Shown: one piece after another, positions 7,821 to 15,556 of the stretch
How positions within the stretch are numbered: the first letter of the stretch is position 1
How the letters are laid out: each line of letters opens with the position of its first letter
NCBI GenBank assembly: GCA_036265935.1
Contig: DATAOB010000126.1
Coordinates: forward strand, 1 to 64,000
From: JAFASC01 sp036265935
Lineage (GTDB): Bacteria; Pseudomonadota; Alphaproteobacteria; Rhizobiales; Beijerinckiaceae
DNA length: 64,000 nucleotides
Reading direction: 5' to 3'
Translations under genes and position numbers: made by a program
The notes under the pieces: model-generated
What the model saw: only the letters and a program-made list of their open reading frames with translations
The model's database searches: none
What the model was told of the DNA's origin: nothing

Positions 7821-8495
7821 ATGAAGGCGAGCACGCTCGCGCTTCTCATAGCCATGCTGGCGTGCGCGCCGGCACTCGCCGTCTCGCCGCAAGCGGAAGG
7901 GTTCAAGAAGCTTTCCACCAGTCAAATTCGCCAAGCCTTCAGCGGAAAAACATTCAGCGACGATACGCATTTTTCCAATCGATACCGCGCGGATGGCAGC
8001 ATCGAAGGTGTGAGCATGGGAAAGAAAGTCAGCAACAAATGGAAAATCGTGAAGGAAACTTTGTGTATCACCGATAAATTTGGGGAATTGTCCGAAGCCA
8101 CGGTATCGCTGGATGAAGCACTTAAGGCCAGCGAACGAGAAGGCAGACCTCTGTCCGCAAAATACGAAATCGAGAATGGTGCGTTCCAGCTCTCGGTCTA
8201 TGTAGCCAAAGGTAATGGCTTCGCCGAAGTCATCATCGATCACAAAGGCGGCTCCATAAAGAAGACGGAGCCGATCACCGAGGCGGACGACCTGGAGCAA
8301 GCCAAGGAACAGCAGCAGCGATTGGCGCATGCTAGAATCCCTCTCGATCGTGCCGTTACCGATGCGGTGAAGGACAATAGCGGTTATCGCGCCGTGGAGA
8401 TCGAGCCGACAGTAGATCGCGCCGGAAAGCCGGTCGCCTCTGTCACTTTGATGAAGGGCGACGAGGTGAAGAAAGTGGTGGAACCCTTGGAATGA
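7821..8495 (+). CDS. Secreted protein of unknown function with C-terminal PepSY-like domain
   Basis: A 224-residue protein starting MKASTLALL with a signal peptide cleaved after about residue 20 (APALAVSP). Residues 25-80 show a pattern seen in small periplasmic proteins (LSGKTF-type segment, FSGKTFSDDTHFSNRYRADG, then WKIVKETLCIT). The last 65 residues (LDRAVTDAV...YRAVEIEP...ASVTLMKGDEVKKV) resemble a PepSY repeat, a fold often found in inhibitory or metal-linked envelope proteins. The start is chosen for the signal peptide; the frame is open further upstream. A strong hairpin follows the stop. Function unknown; the neighbouring CsoR/CDF genes are separated by terminators. Confidence 0.7.
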   Translation: MKASTLALLIAMLACAPALAVSPQAEGFKKLSTSQIRQAFSGKTFSDDTHFSNRYRADGSIEGVSMGKKVSNKWKIVKETLCITDKFGELSEATVSLDEALKASEREGRPLSAKYEIENGAFQLSVYVAKGNGFAEVIIDHKGGSIKKTEPITEADDLEQAKEQQQRLAHARIPLDRAVTDAVKDNSGYRAVEIEPTVDRAGKPVASVTLMKGDEVKKVVEPLE

Positions 8496-8523
8496 TGCCG
8501 CTCGAAGCTCGTCGACTGGCGAT

Positions 8524-8555
8524 CGTCTGGCGCGGCGACAAAGACGCGCCAGACG
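8524..8555 (+). terminator. Strong hairpin, likely terminator of the PepSY-like gene
   Basis: A perfect 11-base stem, CGTCTGGCGCG with CGCGCCAGACG, encloses a 10-base loop 28 bases after the stop. There is no T-run, as is common in GC-rich alphaproteobacteria. A second perfect hairpin follows at 8592-8614 (TCCCGCTG, 7-base loop, CAGCGGGA). Confidence 0.6.
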
Positions 8556-8633
8556 CGCGGCAATCCCAGGCCGGCCGACCGGAAGCGACGCTCCCGCTGT
8601 GAACCGCAGCGGGAACCGCGCCCGGGGTCCCTT

Positions 8634-8665
8634 GGCATCCTACCCCCTAGGAGGTAGGGGATGCC
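8634..8665 (+). promoter_or_regulatory. Palindromic operator overlapping the csoR ribosome binding site
   Basis: GGCATCC at 8634-8640 and GGATGCC at 8659-8665 flank an inner near-palindrome, CTACCCCCTAGGAGGTAG, with one mismatched pair around a central CCTAGG. The G/C tract inside a palindrome is the kind of site bound by CsoR/RcnR repressors. The AGGAGG of the ribosome binding site (8649-8654) lies inside it, 11 bases before the ATG at 8666. Binding would therefore block both transcription and access to the start site. Confidence 0.6.
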
Positions 8666-8899
8666 ATGAAGCACGGCTCGCATCCCGAAATCCTCAAGCG
8701 CCTTAGGCAGGCTTCCGGCCACCTCACGTCGGTGGTCGCAATGATCGAGGCCGATCGCTCCTGCGTCGATCTCGCCCAGCAGCTGCAGGCGGTCGAGAAC
8801 GCGATCCACACCGCCAAGCGCACGCTCGTACAGGATCACATGGAGCATTGCCTCGCGACGCTGTCGCTGAAGGCGAAACGATGGGTAATCGAGCTCTGA
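8666..8899 (+). CDS. CsoR/RcnR-family metal-sensing repressor
   Basis: A 77-residue all-helical regulator of the DUF156 family. The metal-site residues Cys33, His58 and Cys62 match the C-H-C set of copper sensor CsoR, while His3 and His6 at the N-terminus recall the nickel/cobalt sensor RcnR. It lies 28 bases before a cation diffusion facilitator and directly after a palindromic G/C-tract site. The likely role is a metal-released repressor of its own operon and the exporter. Which metal it senses cannot be settled from sequence. Confidence 0.85.
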   Translation: MKHGSHPEILKRLRQASGHLTSVVAMIEADRSCVDLAQQLQAVENAIHTAKRTLVQDHMEHCLATLSLKAKRWVIEL

Positions 8900-8927
8900 C
8901 CGAATTCAAAGTCTTGGCGAAATATCT

Positions 8928-9977
8928 ATGAGCGACGCTAGCACCCTCCACAAAATACGCGATTGGTTCGGCTTCGGATCGGCTGATCACGGGCATCACG
9001 GTGATTCACATCATGATCATGCCGATGGCGGCGGCCACGGCCACACGCACGGCGTTGTCGACGCAAGTCTCGCGACAAACGAGCGCGGCATCTGGGCGAT
9101 CAAGTGGTCGTTCGTGATCCTGGCGATCACTGCTGCGCTGCAGATGATCGTTGTCGTCGCGTCCCACAGCATCGCGCTGCTCGCCGACACGATCCACAAT
9201 ATCGGCGATGCGACCACCGCGATCCCCCTTTGGATCGCTTTCATCCTGGCGCGGCGCAAACCGAGCAAGACCTTTACTTACGGTCTCGGCAAGGTCGAGG
9301 ATTTTGCCGGACTGCTCATCGTCGGGATCATCTTGTTCAGCGCGCTGGTCGCGGGTTACGAGGCGATCAACCGCTTCTTCCATCCGCAGCCGATCGGCAT
9401 TCTCGGCTGGGTCGCCGCCGCGGGGGTCATCGGCTTTCTCGGCAACGAGATCGTCGCGGTGTTCCGCATCCGCGTCGGCCGCGAGACGAACTCGGCCGCG
9501 CTGATCGCCGACGGTTATCACGCGCGCGTCGACGGTCTGACCAGCCTCGCCGTCATTGTCGGTGCGCTCGGCGTCTATCTCGGTTTTCCGCTGGCCGATC
9601 CGCTCGTCGGCCTCATCATCACGATCGCGATTTTCGGCATCGTCTGTCAATCCTCGAAAGCCGTGCTGACGCGTATGTTCGATGGCGTCGAGCCCTCCGT
9701 CATCGACGAAATCCGCCACGCGGTCGAGCACGTGCCGGGGATAAGCCGCGTGCCTGAGGTGAAGGCGCGCTGGCTAGGCCATCGACTCCATGCCGACGTG
9801 ACGATTGCGCTTCCGCACAATTCTACCATCGCCGATGGATCGAAAATCGCCGAGGCCGTGAACAGCGAACTTATCGCGCATCTGCCTGCACTCGCCGTTG
9901 CGCGCATTCGGCTAGCGGATGCGGATGTGAGCACTCACGAATACGCACGGATCGGCTCAGCCGACCGTCAGGAATGA
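8928..9977 (+). CDS. Cation diffusion facilitator (Zn/Co/Ni exporter) with His-rich N-terminus
   Basis: A 349-residue inner-membrane metal/proton antiporter. Residues 20-41 are His-rich (DHGHHGDSHHDHADGGGHGH). The transport site is made by H90-D94 (HNIGD) in membrane helix 2 and H198-D202 (HARVD) in helix 5, the HxxxD pair of zinc and cobalt/nickel exporters. A C-terminal cytosolic domain follows from about residue 245 (EIRHAVEHVPGISRVPEVKA). It exports divalent metal from the cytoplasm. It is co-transcribed with the CsoR-type repressor; the His-rich stretch suggests Zn, Ni or Co rather than Cu. Confidence 0.92.
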   Translation: MSDASTLHKIRDWFGFGSADHGHHGDSHHDHADGGGHGHTHGVVDASLATNERGIWAIKWSFVILAITAALQMIVVVASHSIALLADTIHNIGDATTAIPLWIAFILARRKPSKTFTYGLGKVEDFAGLLIVGIILFSALVAGYEAINRFFHPQPIGILGWVAAAGVIGFLGNEIVAVFRIRVGRETNSAALIADGYHARVDGLTSLAVIVGALGVYLGFPLADPLVGLIITIAIFGIVCQSSKAVLTRMFDGVEPSVIDEIRHAVEHVPGISRVPEVKARWLGHRLHADVTIALPHNSTIADGSKIAEAVNSELIAHLPALAVARIRLADADVSTHEYARIGSADRQE

Positions 9978-9984
9978 CCGCCCC

Positions 9985-11301
9985 TCACTCCGCCGCGGTC
10001 TGCGCCCCGCCAAACCGGCGCACGACGTAATCCTCGACGATCTGCTTGAACTCCTGCGCGATGCCTTCGCCGCGCAGCGTCATCGCCTTCTTGCCGTCGA
10101 TGAAGACCGGGGCGGCCGGCGTCTCGCCGGTGCCGGGCAGCGAGATGCCGATATCGGCGTGCTTCGATTCGCCCGGGCCGTTGACGATGCAGCCCATGAC
10201 CGCGACGTTCAGCGTCTCGACGCCGGGATATTTCGTCTTCCACGCCGGCATGCTGTCGCGGATGTGGGACTGGATGTCGCGCGCGAGCTCCTGGAACACG
10301 GTCGAGGTCGTGCGGCCGCAGCCGGGGCAGGCGGCAACCAGCGGCACGAAGGTGCGAAAGCCCATCGTCTGCAGGATTTCCTGCGCGACCTTCACTTCGA
10401 GCGTGCGGTCGCCGCCGGGCTCCGGCGTCAGCGACACGCGGATCGTGTCGCCGATGCCGTCCTGCAGGAGAATGCCGAGCGCCGCGGCCGAGGCGACGAT
10501 GCCCTTCGAGCCCATGCCGGCTTCGGTGAGGCCCAAATGCAGCGCGTGGTTCGTGCGCGCCGCCAGCATCTGGTAGCAGGCGATGAGGTCCTGCACCGCC
10601 GAGACCTTGGCCGAGAGGATGATGCGGTCGCGCGGAAGGCCGATCTCCTCGGCCCGCTCGGCGGAATAGATCGCCGAGCGAACGAGCGCCTCGCGGGTGA
10701 CGGCGCGCGCCTCAATCGGCTGGGCTGAGCGGGCGTTCTCGTCCATCAGGCCGGTGAGCAGCTCCTGGTCGAGCGAGCCCCAATTGGCGCCGATGCGCAC
10801 GGTCTTGCCGTACTCGATCGCCTTCTCGACGATCGCGCCGAACTGGCGGTCGCGCTTCTCCTTGAAGCCGACATTGCCGGGATTGATGCGGTACTTGTCG
10901 AGCGCCTCGGCGCAGGCGGGGTGATCGGCGAGGAGCTTATGGCCGATATAGTGGAAGTCGCCGACGAGCGGCACGGCGACCCCGATGCGGGCGAGCCGGT
11001 CGCGGATGTGGGGGACGGCGGCGGCGGCCTCGTCGCGATCGACGGTGATGCGGACGAGCTCGGAGCCGGCCTGGGCCAGCGCCGCGACCTGGCGGACGGT
11101 CGCATCGACGTCGGCGGTGTCGGTGTTGGTCATCGATTGAACGACGATCGGCGCGCTGCCGCCGACCTGGATCGCGCCTTTGCCCTTGCCGACGGTGACC
11201 GGGATGGTGCGGCGGCGCGGCTCCGGCGCGGCGGTGAGGGCCTCGGACAGGCAGGAAGCCGGGGCGGGGGTGGTTGCGGGGGCGGGGAAGGCGATGGTCA
11301 T
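9985..11301 (-). CDS. ispG: 4-hydroxy-3-methylbut-2-enyl diphosphate synthase IspG (GcpE)
   Basis: A 438-residue enzyme of the MEP pathway converting MEcPP to HMBPP. The TIM-barrel half begins after a 36-residue alanine/proline-rich tail (VQVGGSAPIVVQSMTNTDT-type segment). The 4Fe-4S ligands are seen in ACPGCGRT and in MGCIVNGPGES near the C-terminus. It is of bacterial length with no plant-type insert. The stop lies 7 bases from the stop of the convergent exporter. zur lies 93 bases upstream on the same strand, so the two might share a transcript. Confidence 0.96.
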   Translation of the reverse strand: MTIAFPAPATTPAPASCLSEALTAAPEPRRRTIPVTVGKGKGAIQVGGSAPIVVQSMTNTDTADVDATVRQVAALAQAGSELVRITVDRDEAAAAVPHIRDRLARIGVAVPLVGDFHYIGHKLLADHPACAEALDKYRINPGNVGFKEKRDRQFGAIVEKAIEYGKTVRIGANWGSLDQELLTGLMDENARSAQPIEARAVTREALVRSAIYSAERAEEIGLPRDRIILSAKVSAVQDLIACYQMLAARTNHALHLGLTEAGMGSKGIVASAAALGILLQDGIGDTIRVSLTPEPGGDRTLEVKVAQEILQTMGFRTFVPLVAACPGCGRTTSTVFQELARDIQSHIRDSMPAWKTKYPGVETLNVAVMGCIVNGPGESKHADIGISLPGTGETPAAPVFIDGKKAMTLRGEGIAQEFKQIVEDYVVRRFGGAQTAAE

Positions 11302-11394
11302 GTGGGGCGGCTTATAGGGGGGTGCGCGTGACCCGGCAATGACACGGGCGCGCGGCGGAATTTTGAGCGAAGCTGTTGGAGGCGGCGGCTGCCG

Positions 11395-11835
11395 TCAAGC
11401 CGGAGCCTGGCGACAGCGTGAACAGCGCCCGGCGATCTCGATCACCTCGGCGCGCGGTGTGAAGCCGGCGCTGCCGGCGACCTCTCCGAGGCTTTGGGAG
11501 AGCGCCGGGGAGGAGGCCTCGTCGACCCGCCCGCAATTGTCGCAGATGAGGAACGCGACGGGGTCGTGCGCCGCATGGCGATGCGCACATGCGAGGAAAG
11601 CATTGCGCGAAGCCAGGCGATGGACGTAGCCGTGCTCCACCAGGAAATCGAGCGCCCGGTAGACCGAAATCGGCGCGGGACGGCGGCCGTCCTTGCCCAA
11701 GAGCTCCATCATGTCATAGGCGCCGAGCGGCTTCCCCGCCGCCTCAAGGACGTCGAGCGCGCGTCGCCGGCCGGGGGTGAGCTTGGCGTGCTCGGGATAG
11801 GGATGAGCTTCGGCGCGTTGCAGAGCGAGTCTCAC
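11395..11835 (-). CDS. zur: Fur-family zinc uptake regulator (Zur type)
   Basis: A 146-residue Fur-family repressor. The winged helix spans residues 18-75 (LTPGRRRALDVLE ... ISVYRALDFLVEHGYVHRL). The dimerisation domain has the structural-zinc cysteines CDNCG (about residue 98) and CSRCR at the C-terminus, and ACAHRHAAH carries sensing histidines. The long basic N-terminus and AFLACAH are typical of Zur rather than Fur or PerR. It represses zinc import when zinc is sufficient. A metal exporter operon lies 1.4 kb away. Confidence 0.82.
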   Translation of the reverse strand: MRLALQRAEAHPYPEHAKLTPGRRRALDVLEAAGKPLGAYDMMELLGKDGRRPAPISVYRALDFLVEHGYVHRLASRNAFLACAHRHAAHDPVAFLICDNCGRVDEASSPALSQSLGEVAGSAGFTPRAEVIEIAGRCSRCRQAPA

Positions 11836-11914
11836 ACAAAGAACGACACGGTCGCACTGATATATGCTGATCTGGCGACGAAGCTAAGCCCGCATTGATC
11901 GGGACGAGAAAAAA

Positions 11915-11932
11915 GTTATATTTCCGTATAAC
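11915..11932. promoter_or_regulatory. Palindrome upstream of the MazEF pair
   Basis: GTTATA and TATAAC form a perfect 6-base inverted repeat around a 6-base spacer, 12 bases before the mazE start codon and overlapping a possible -10 element. Antitoxins of the MazE/AbrB class usually bind such sites to repress their own operon. Because zur is divergent here and Zur boxes are also GTTAT..ATAAC palindromes, the site could instead be read by Zur. Confidence 0.5.
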
Positions 11933-11944
11933 CGAAGGTCTGCG

Positions 11945-12202
11945 ATGCACACAACCAATCTGCGAAAAGTCGGCGGCTCGATCATGTTGACCATCCCGCC
12001 GGCACTCCTCGACATATTGCAGCTCCGCCCGGGTTCGACAGTCGGCGTCTCGGTCGATCAAGGAAGGCTGGTCGTTGAGCCACGCATGCGGCCCCGCTAC
12101 ACGCTCGAGGAACTGCTGGCGCAATGTGATGCTTCCGCCGAGCCGAGCGAGGAAGATCGGCAGTGGGCAAGTTCGCCGCCGGTGGGCCGCGAACTGATCT
12201 GA
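11945..12202 (+). CDS. mazE: MazE-type antitoxin (AbrB/SpoVT fold)
   Basis: An 85-residue protein. The N-terminal half is a swapped-hairpin AbrB DNA-binding domain (LRKVGGSIMLTIPPALLDILQL then GVSVDQGRLVVEP). The C-terminal tail, residues 56-85, is acidic and should wrap the toxin. Its stop overlaps the toxin start in TGATG, so the pair is coupled. It binds and neutralises the downstream ribonuclease and represses the operon. Confidence 0.85.
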   Translation: MHTTNLRKVGGSIMLTIPPALLDILQLRPGSTVGVSVDQGRLVVEPRMRPRYTLEELLAQCDASAEPSEEDRQWASSPPVGRELI

Positions 12203-12534
12203 TGCAGCGCGGCGATATTTACTTGGTCTCCCTTGATCCGGCGCATGGCCGTGAACAGCAGGGCAGGCGACCTGTCCTGGTCGTCTCTCCGACCGCATTC
12301 AATCAGCTCACCCAGCTGCCGATCATTGTTCCTATTACAACCGGCGGCAACTTTGCGCGCACCGCAGGATTTGCAGTGTCGTTGACAGGGACAGGCACGA
12401 AAACGACGGGCGTCGTGCGTTGCGACCAGCCTCGCGTCCTTGACGTTGCGGGACGCGGCGGAAAAAAGATCGAGCGCGCGCCCGATATGATCGTCAACGA
12501 GGTGCTGGCGAAAGTTTCGCCATTGCTCGAGTAG
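12202..12534 (+). CDS. mazF: MazF/PemK-family endoribonuclease toxin
   Basis: A 110-residue toxin starting MQRGDIYLVSLDP, the usual opening of the family, with EQQGRRPVLVVSP carrying the catalytic Arg, followed by PIIVPITTGG. Length is normal. A longer reading from 12163 overlaps the antitoxin and is less likely. The family cleaves single-stranded RNA at short motifs. The ATG shares a base with the antitoxin stop, the normal toxin-antitoxin arrangement. Confidence 0.88.
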   Translation: MQRGDIYLVSLDPAHGREQQGRRPVLVVSPTAFNQLTQLPIIVPITTGGNFARTAGFAVSLTGTGTKTTGVVRCDQPRVLDVAGRGGKKIERAPDMIVNEVLAKVSPLLE

Positions 12535-12570
12535 ACTTCGCGGCCACTACCACTCCATCAGGGAAATCCC

Positions 12571-13356
12571 ATGACCCTTGCCAAGCGTAACGCCCTCGTC
12601 ACCGGCTCGACGAGCGGCATCGGCCTTGCCATGGCGCGTGCGCTGGCGAAGGAGGGCGCCAACGTCGTGCTCAACGGCTTCGGCGATGCCGGGGAAATCG
12701 AGAAGACCCGCGGCGCCATCGAATCCGAATTTAAGGTCATCGCGCTTTACGACGCCGCCGACATGTCGAAACCTGACGACATTACGCGCATGGTCAAGAG
12801 CGCGGAGCAGCGGCTCGGCTCGGTCGACGTCGTCGTCAACAATGCTGGCATTCAATACGTCTCGCCGATCGAGGATTTCCCGCCGGAAAAATGGGATGCG
12901 ATTATTGCTATCAATCTTTCTTCGGCGTTTCACACGATCCGCGCCGCGGTGCCCGGCATGAAGGCGCGCAAATGGGGCCGCATCATCAACACGGCGTCGG
13001 CGCATTCGCTCGTGGCGTCACCGTTCAAGGCAGCGTATGTCAGCGCCAAGCACGGCATTGTCGGCTTGACGAAGACCGTCGCGCTCGAACTCGCCACGTT
13101 CGGCGTCACCGCGAATTGCATTTCGCCGGGTTATGTGTGGACGCCGCTCGTCGAGAAGCAGATCCCGGATACGATGGCGGCACGCAATCTGACCAAAGAG
13201 CAGGTGATCAACGACGTGCTGCTCGCGGCGCAGCCGACGAAACAGTTCGTTACGGTCGAGCAGGTCGCGGCGATCGCCGTGTTTTTGTGCTCGGATGCCG
13301 CGTCGCAGATCACCGGTGCCAATATTTCGGTGGACGGCGGCTGGACGGCGGCGTGA
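12571..13356 (+). CDS. bdhA: D-3-hydroxybutyrate dehydrogenase
   Basis: A 261-residue SDR with TGSTSGIG, NNAGIQYVSP, SASAHS and YVSAK, and a substrate loop PGYVWTPLVEKQIPD that is characteristic of bacterial 3-hydroxybutyrate dehydrogenase. It oxidises D-3-hydroxybutyrate to acetoacetate with NAD+, the step following polyhydroxybutyrate depolymerisation. It is followed by a patatin gene 15 bases downstream, a pairing common in alphaproteobacteria. Confidence 0.92.
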   Translation: MTLAKRNALVTGSTSGIGLAMARALAKEGANVVLNGFGDAGEIEKTRGAIESEFKVIALYDAADMSKPDDITRMVKSAEQRLGSVDVVVNNAGIQYVSPIEDFPPEKWDAIIAINLSSAFHTIRAAVPGMKARKWGRIINTASAHSLVASPFKAAYVSAKHGIVGLTKTVALELATFGVTANCISPGYVWTPLVEKQIPDTMAARNLTKEQVINDVLLAAQPTKQFVTVEQVAAIAVFLCSDAASQITGANISVDGGWTAA

Positions 13357-13371
13357 GCCGCGGCGCGTCGG

Positions 13372-14391
13372 ATGAACGAGGCGCCGCAGCGCAAGCGCGT
13401 CAATCTTGCGCTGCAAGGCGGCGGCGCACATGGCGCCTTCACCTGGGGCGTGCTCGATGCGTTCCTTGACGATGGTCGGCTCGACGTCGTGGCGCTCAGT
13501 GGCACGAGCGCGGGAGCGATGAACGCTGTGGCGTTCGCAGATGGTCTGCGCGAGGGCGGGCTGGCAGGCGCGCGTGAGCAACTCGAACGTTTCTGGCGTG
13601 GTGCAAGCGTCGACGGCGGTTGCAACGAGACGCAGCGGAGAGCAATCGAGCTTGCCTTCGGCTTCTGGGATCCGTTCAAGGTGCGGGAGAGTTGGGCGAG
13701 CGCGCTCGCCAATTTTGCCTCTCCTTATGACCTCAATCCGCTCGATATCAATCCCTTGCGGGAAGTGGTCGGCCGTGAAATCGATTTTCAGGCGGTGCGC
13801 GAAAGCGACGGGCCGAAACTTTTCATCGCGGCGACCAATGTTTACACAGGCAAGGTCCGCATCTTTCGCCGGCCGGAATTGACGCTCGACATGCTGATGG
13901 CGTCGGCCTGTTTGCCGACCGTCTTTCAGGCTGTCGAGATCGATGGCATTCCCTATTGGGACGGCGGTTATATGGGCAACCCGGTGCTGTTCCCGTTCTT
14001 TACGGAGAGCGATTCCGAAGACGTCATTCTGGTTCAGATCAACCCGATCGAGCGGCGCGAAACGCCGCATTCGGTACGCGACATTTTGAGTCGGTTGGAC
14101 GAGATCACGTTCAATGCGCCGCTGCTGCAGGAATTTCGCGCCATCGACTTTGTCGCGCGATTGATAGAAGCGGGCCGGCTCGACGGTACGCACTACAAGC
14201 AAATCCGCATGCATCTTGTTGCTAGCGAGGAGCTGCAAAAATTCGGCGCGCGCAGCAAGATGGATGCCGATTATGATTTCTTCCGCGAGCTGTTTGCCAT
14301 CGGGCGCGACGCGGGTGCCCAATTCCTGAAGCAGAATTTTGAGACGATCGGCTCGCGCGCGACCCTCGATTTGAAGGAACAGCTGATCTGA
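13372..14391 (+). CDS. Patatin-like phospholipase/esterase
   Basis: A 339-residue serine lipase. The oxyanion loop GGGAHGAFTWG lies at 17-26, the nucleophile Ser46 in GTSAG, and the dyad Asp197 in WDGGY. No signal peptide is present, so it is cytosolic or membrane-associated. Its place after bdhA suggests work on lipid or polyester intermediates in storage-granule turnover, but substrates are unproven. Its stop shares a base with the start of the macro-domain gene. Confidence 0.9.
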   Translation: MNEAPQRKRVNLALQGGGAHGAFTWGVLDAFLDDGRLDVVALSGTSAGAMNAVAFADGLREGGLAGAREQLERFWRGASVDGGCNETQRRAIELAFGFWDPFKVRESWASALANFASPYDLNPLDINPLREVVGREIDFQAVRESDGPKLFIAATNVYTGKVRIFRRPELTLDMLMASACLPTVFQAVEIDGIPYWDGGYMGNPVLFPFFTESDSEDVILVQINPIERRETPHSVRDILSRLDEITFNAPLLQEFRAIDFVARLIEAGRLDGTHYKQIRMHLVASEELQKFGARSKMDADYDFFRELFAIGRDAGAQFLKQNFETIGSRATLDLKEQLI

Positions 14392-14948
14392 TGGCGCAAA
14401 CGGTTCCGGAGGTGCTCTTTTCGCGAGAGCTGCGCGGCACGGCGATCGAAGTCGCGCTTGGCGATATTACGCGTCTGCAAGTGGACGCGATCGTCAACGC
14501 GGCGAACAAAAGCCTGCTCGGCGGTGGCGGCGTCGACGGCGCCATTCACCGCGCCGCCGGCAAGGAGCTGCTGCGCGAATGCGAAACGCTCGGCGGTTGC
14601 GAAACCGGCGATGCCAAGATCACACGCGGCTACAATCTGCCGGCGCGCCATGTGATCCATGCCGTCGGGCCGCGCTGGAGCGGCGGCTATCGCGATGAGG
14701 ATGTAAAACTCGCCTCATGTTACCGCCGCTCTCTCGAAATCGCTGCGCAACATGGTTTGAGGTCGATCGCGTTTCCGGGGATATCGACGGGCATTTACGG
14801 TTTTCCGCCCGAGCGCGCGGCGCCGCTTGTCGTCAAGAGCGTGCATGACTCGCTCGCGGAATTCCCGCTTGAGCACGTGATCTTCTGCTGCTTCTCGCAG
14901 GTGAGCATCGAGTTGCACGTGGGCGCTTTGAGGGAACTCGCAGGTTAG
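14391..14948 (+). CDS. Macro-domain protein, O-acetyl-ADP-ribose deacetylase type
   Basis: A 185-residue single macro domain of the YmdB class. The ADP-ribose loops are seen in VDAIVNAANKSLLGGGGVDGAI-like sequence (about residues 30-50) and FPGISTGIYGFP (about 127-138). Such proteins remove acetyl or ADP-ribose groups. It is coupled to the patatin gene in a three-gene operon with bdhA, so a link with acetate or acyl metabolism is possible. Confidence 0.9.
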   Translation: MAQTVPEVLFSRELRGTAIEVALGDITRLQVDAIVNAANKSLLGGGGVDGAIHRAAGKELLRECETLGGCETGDAKITRGYNLPARHVIHAVGPRWSGGYRDEDVKLASCYRRSLEIAAQHGLRSIAFPGISTGIYGFPPERAAPLVVKSVHDSLAEFPLEHVIFCCFSQVSIELHVGALRELAG

Positions 14949-14953
14949 GCGAC

Positions 14954-15126
14954 TTCATTGCGAGTCCGGACTAAATCCGGGGGAAGCAATCCAGGGGGAC
15001 GTTAGCCGTCCTTGCTTCCCCGGATTAAATCCGGGGGACGCAATCCAGAACCAAACGCACCATGATTGCGGCATTTGCACTGGATTACTTCGTCCCCCGG
15101 ATCAAGTCCGGGGTCCTCGCAATGAC
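14954..15126. repeat. Dispersed inverted repeat, family A (CATTGCGAG...GCAATCCAG)
   Basis: CATTGCGAG and GAAGCAATCCAG at the left and CTGGATTACTTCGTC with TCGCAATGAC at the right form a long interrupted palindrome. The segments CCGGATTAAATCCGGGG and its mates are repeated inside, so this is a composite of two or three units. A second copy lies at 29534-29630. The element is common in Bradyrhizobium-like genomes and produces spurious reading frames. Confidence 0.8.
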
Positions 15127-15145
15127 AGTGCCGCGACGCGCCCTC

Positions 15146-15174
15146 TTGACTGCTGGAACATATTCCTATATAAG
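15146..15174 (+). promoter_or_regulatory. Sigma-70-like promoter in the repeat gap
   Basis: TTGACT, a 17-base spacer and TATAAG make a near-consensus promoter, exceptional for this GC-rich DNA. The spacer contains GGAACATATTCC. Transcription would start near 15181 and run through a GC-rich hairpin region to the T-run at 15324-15330. No protein gene follows for more than 400 bases on this strand. Confidence 0.45.
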
Positions 15175-15254
15175 CATGTGTTCTCGCCCACCTGAGGGGC
15201 GTCGCCGTTCGGTTGCGGCGATGCGGGCGCGGCGCAAATGCGCGGCCGCGCAGC

Positions 15255-15365
15255 AACAGATCCGTGGAAGCGCGGGACGCGGAACGTCAGAAATCGCCGC
15301 TACACGAGGCGCCGGGCGACCGGTTTTTTTAAAATAAGGAATGCAGCCGCTCGGCGCCCGTGTCC
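15255..15365. repeat. Dispersed hairpin element, family B, copy 1
   Basis: Starting at AACAGATCCGTGGAAGCG, this element contains a long hairpin with arms GGCGCCGGGCG (15308-15318) and CGCTCGGCGCC (15348-15358) around a loop with seven T and four A. A second copy in the opposite orientation lies at 62070-62185 and matches along most of its length, including ATCGCCGC and CGGGCGACCGG. It may act as a two-way terminator. Confidence 0.75.
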
Positions 15366-15412
15366 TTTTATTTCTCCCGATCGTACGCGCTGGCGTGCGG
15401 CGACGATAACGC

Positions 15413-15556
15413 GCGCCCTCCTTCTCCCCTTGCGGGAGAAGGTGCCCTTCGTGTCAGCGAAGGGCGGATGAGGGGTGCGTTGGGTTCGCTTCACCCTCAT
15501 CCGTCATTACTTCGCAATGACACCTTCCCCCAACCAAGGGGGAAGGGGCGCTAACG
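15413..15556. repeat. Dispersed repeat, family C, copy 1 (CCTTCTCCC...GGGAGAAGG)
   Basis: The hairpin CCTTCTCCC (15420-15428) / GGGAGAAGG (15434-15442) is followed by AGCGAAGGGCGGATGAGGGGTG and, near the end, a second hairpin CTTCCCCC / GGGGGAAG. The same modules recur at 63409-63556. With families A and B it fills the gap 14949-15620, which otherwise holds no gene I can support. Confidence 0.75.

Noticed and set aside
10159..10728. Plus-strand frame opposite ispG
   Set aside because: It is the antisense of conserved IspG codons and has no recognisable domain or ribosome binding site.
15154..15166. LexA-type SOS box in GGAACATATTCC
   Set aside because: Alphaproteobacterial LexA sites have GTTC or GAAC direct repeats with 7-base spacing; this palindrome does not fit, and no SOS gene is adjacent.
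15238..15471. 77-codon frame in the repeat gap
   Set aside because: It is composed of repeat families B and C and shares its wording with the frame at 61935-62333.
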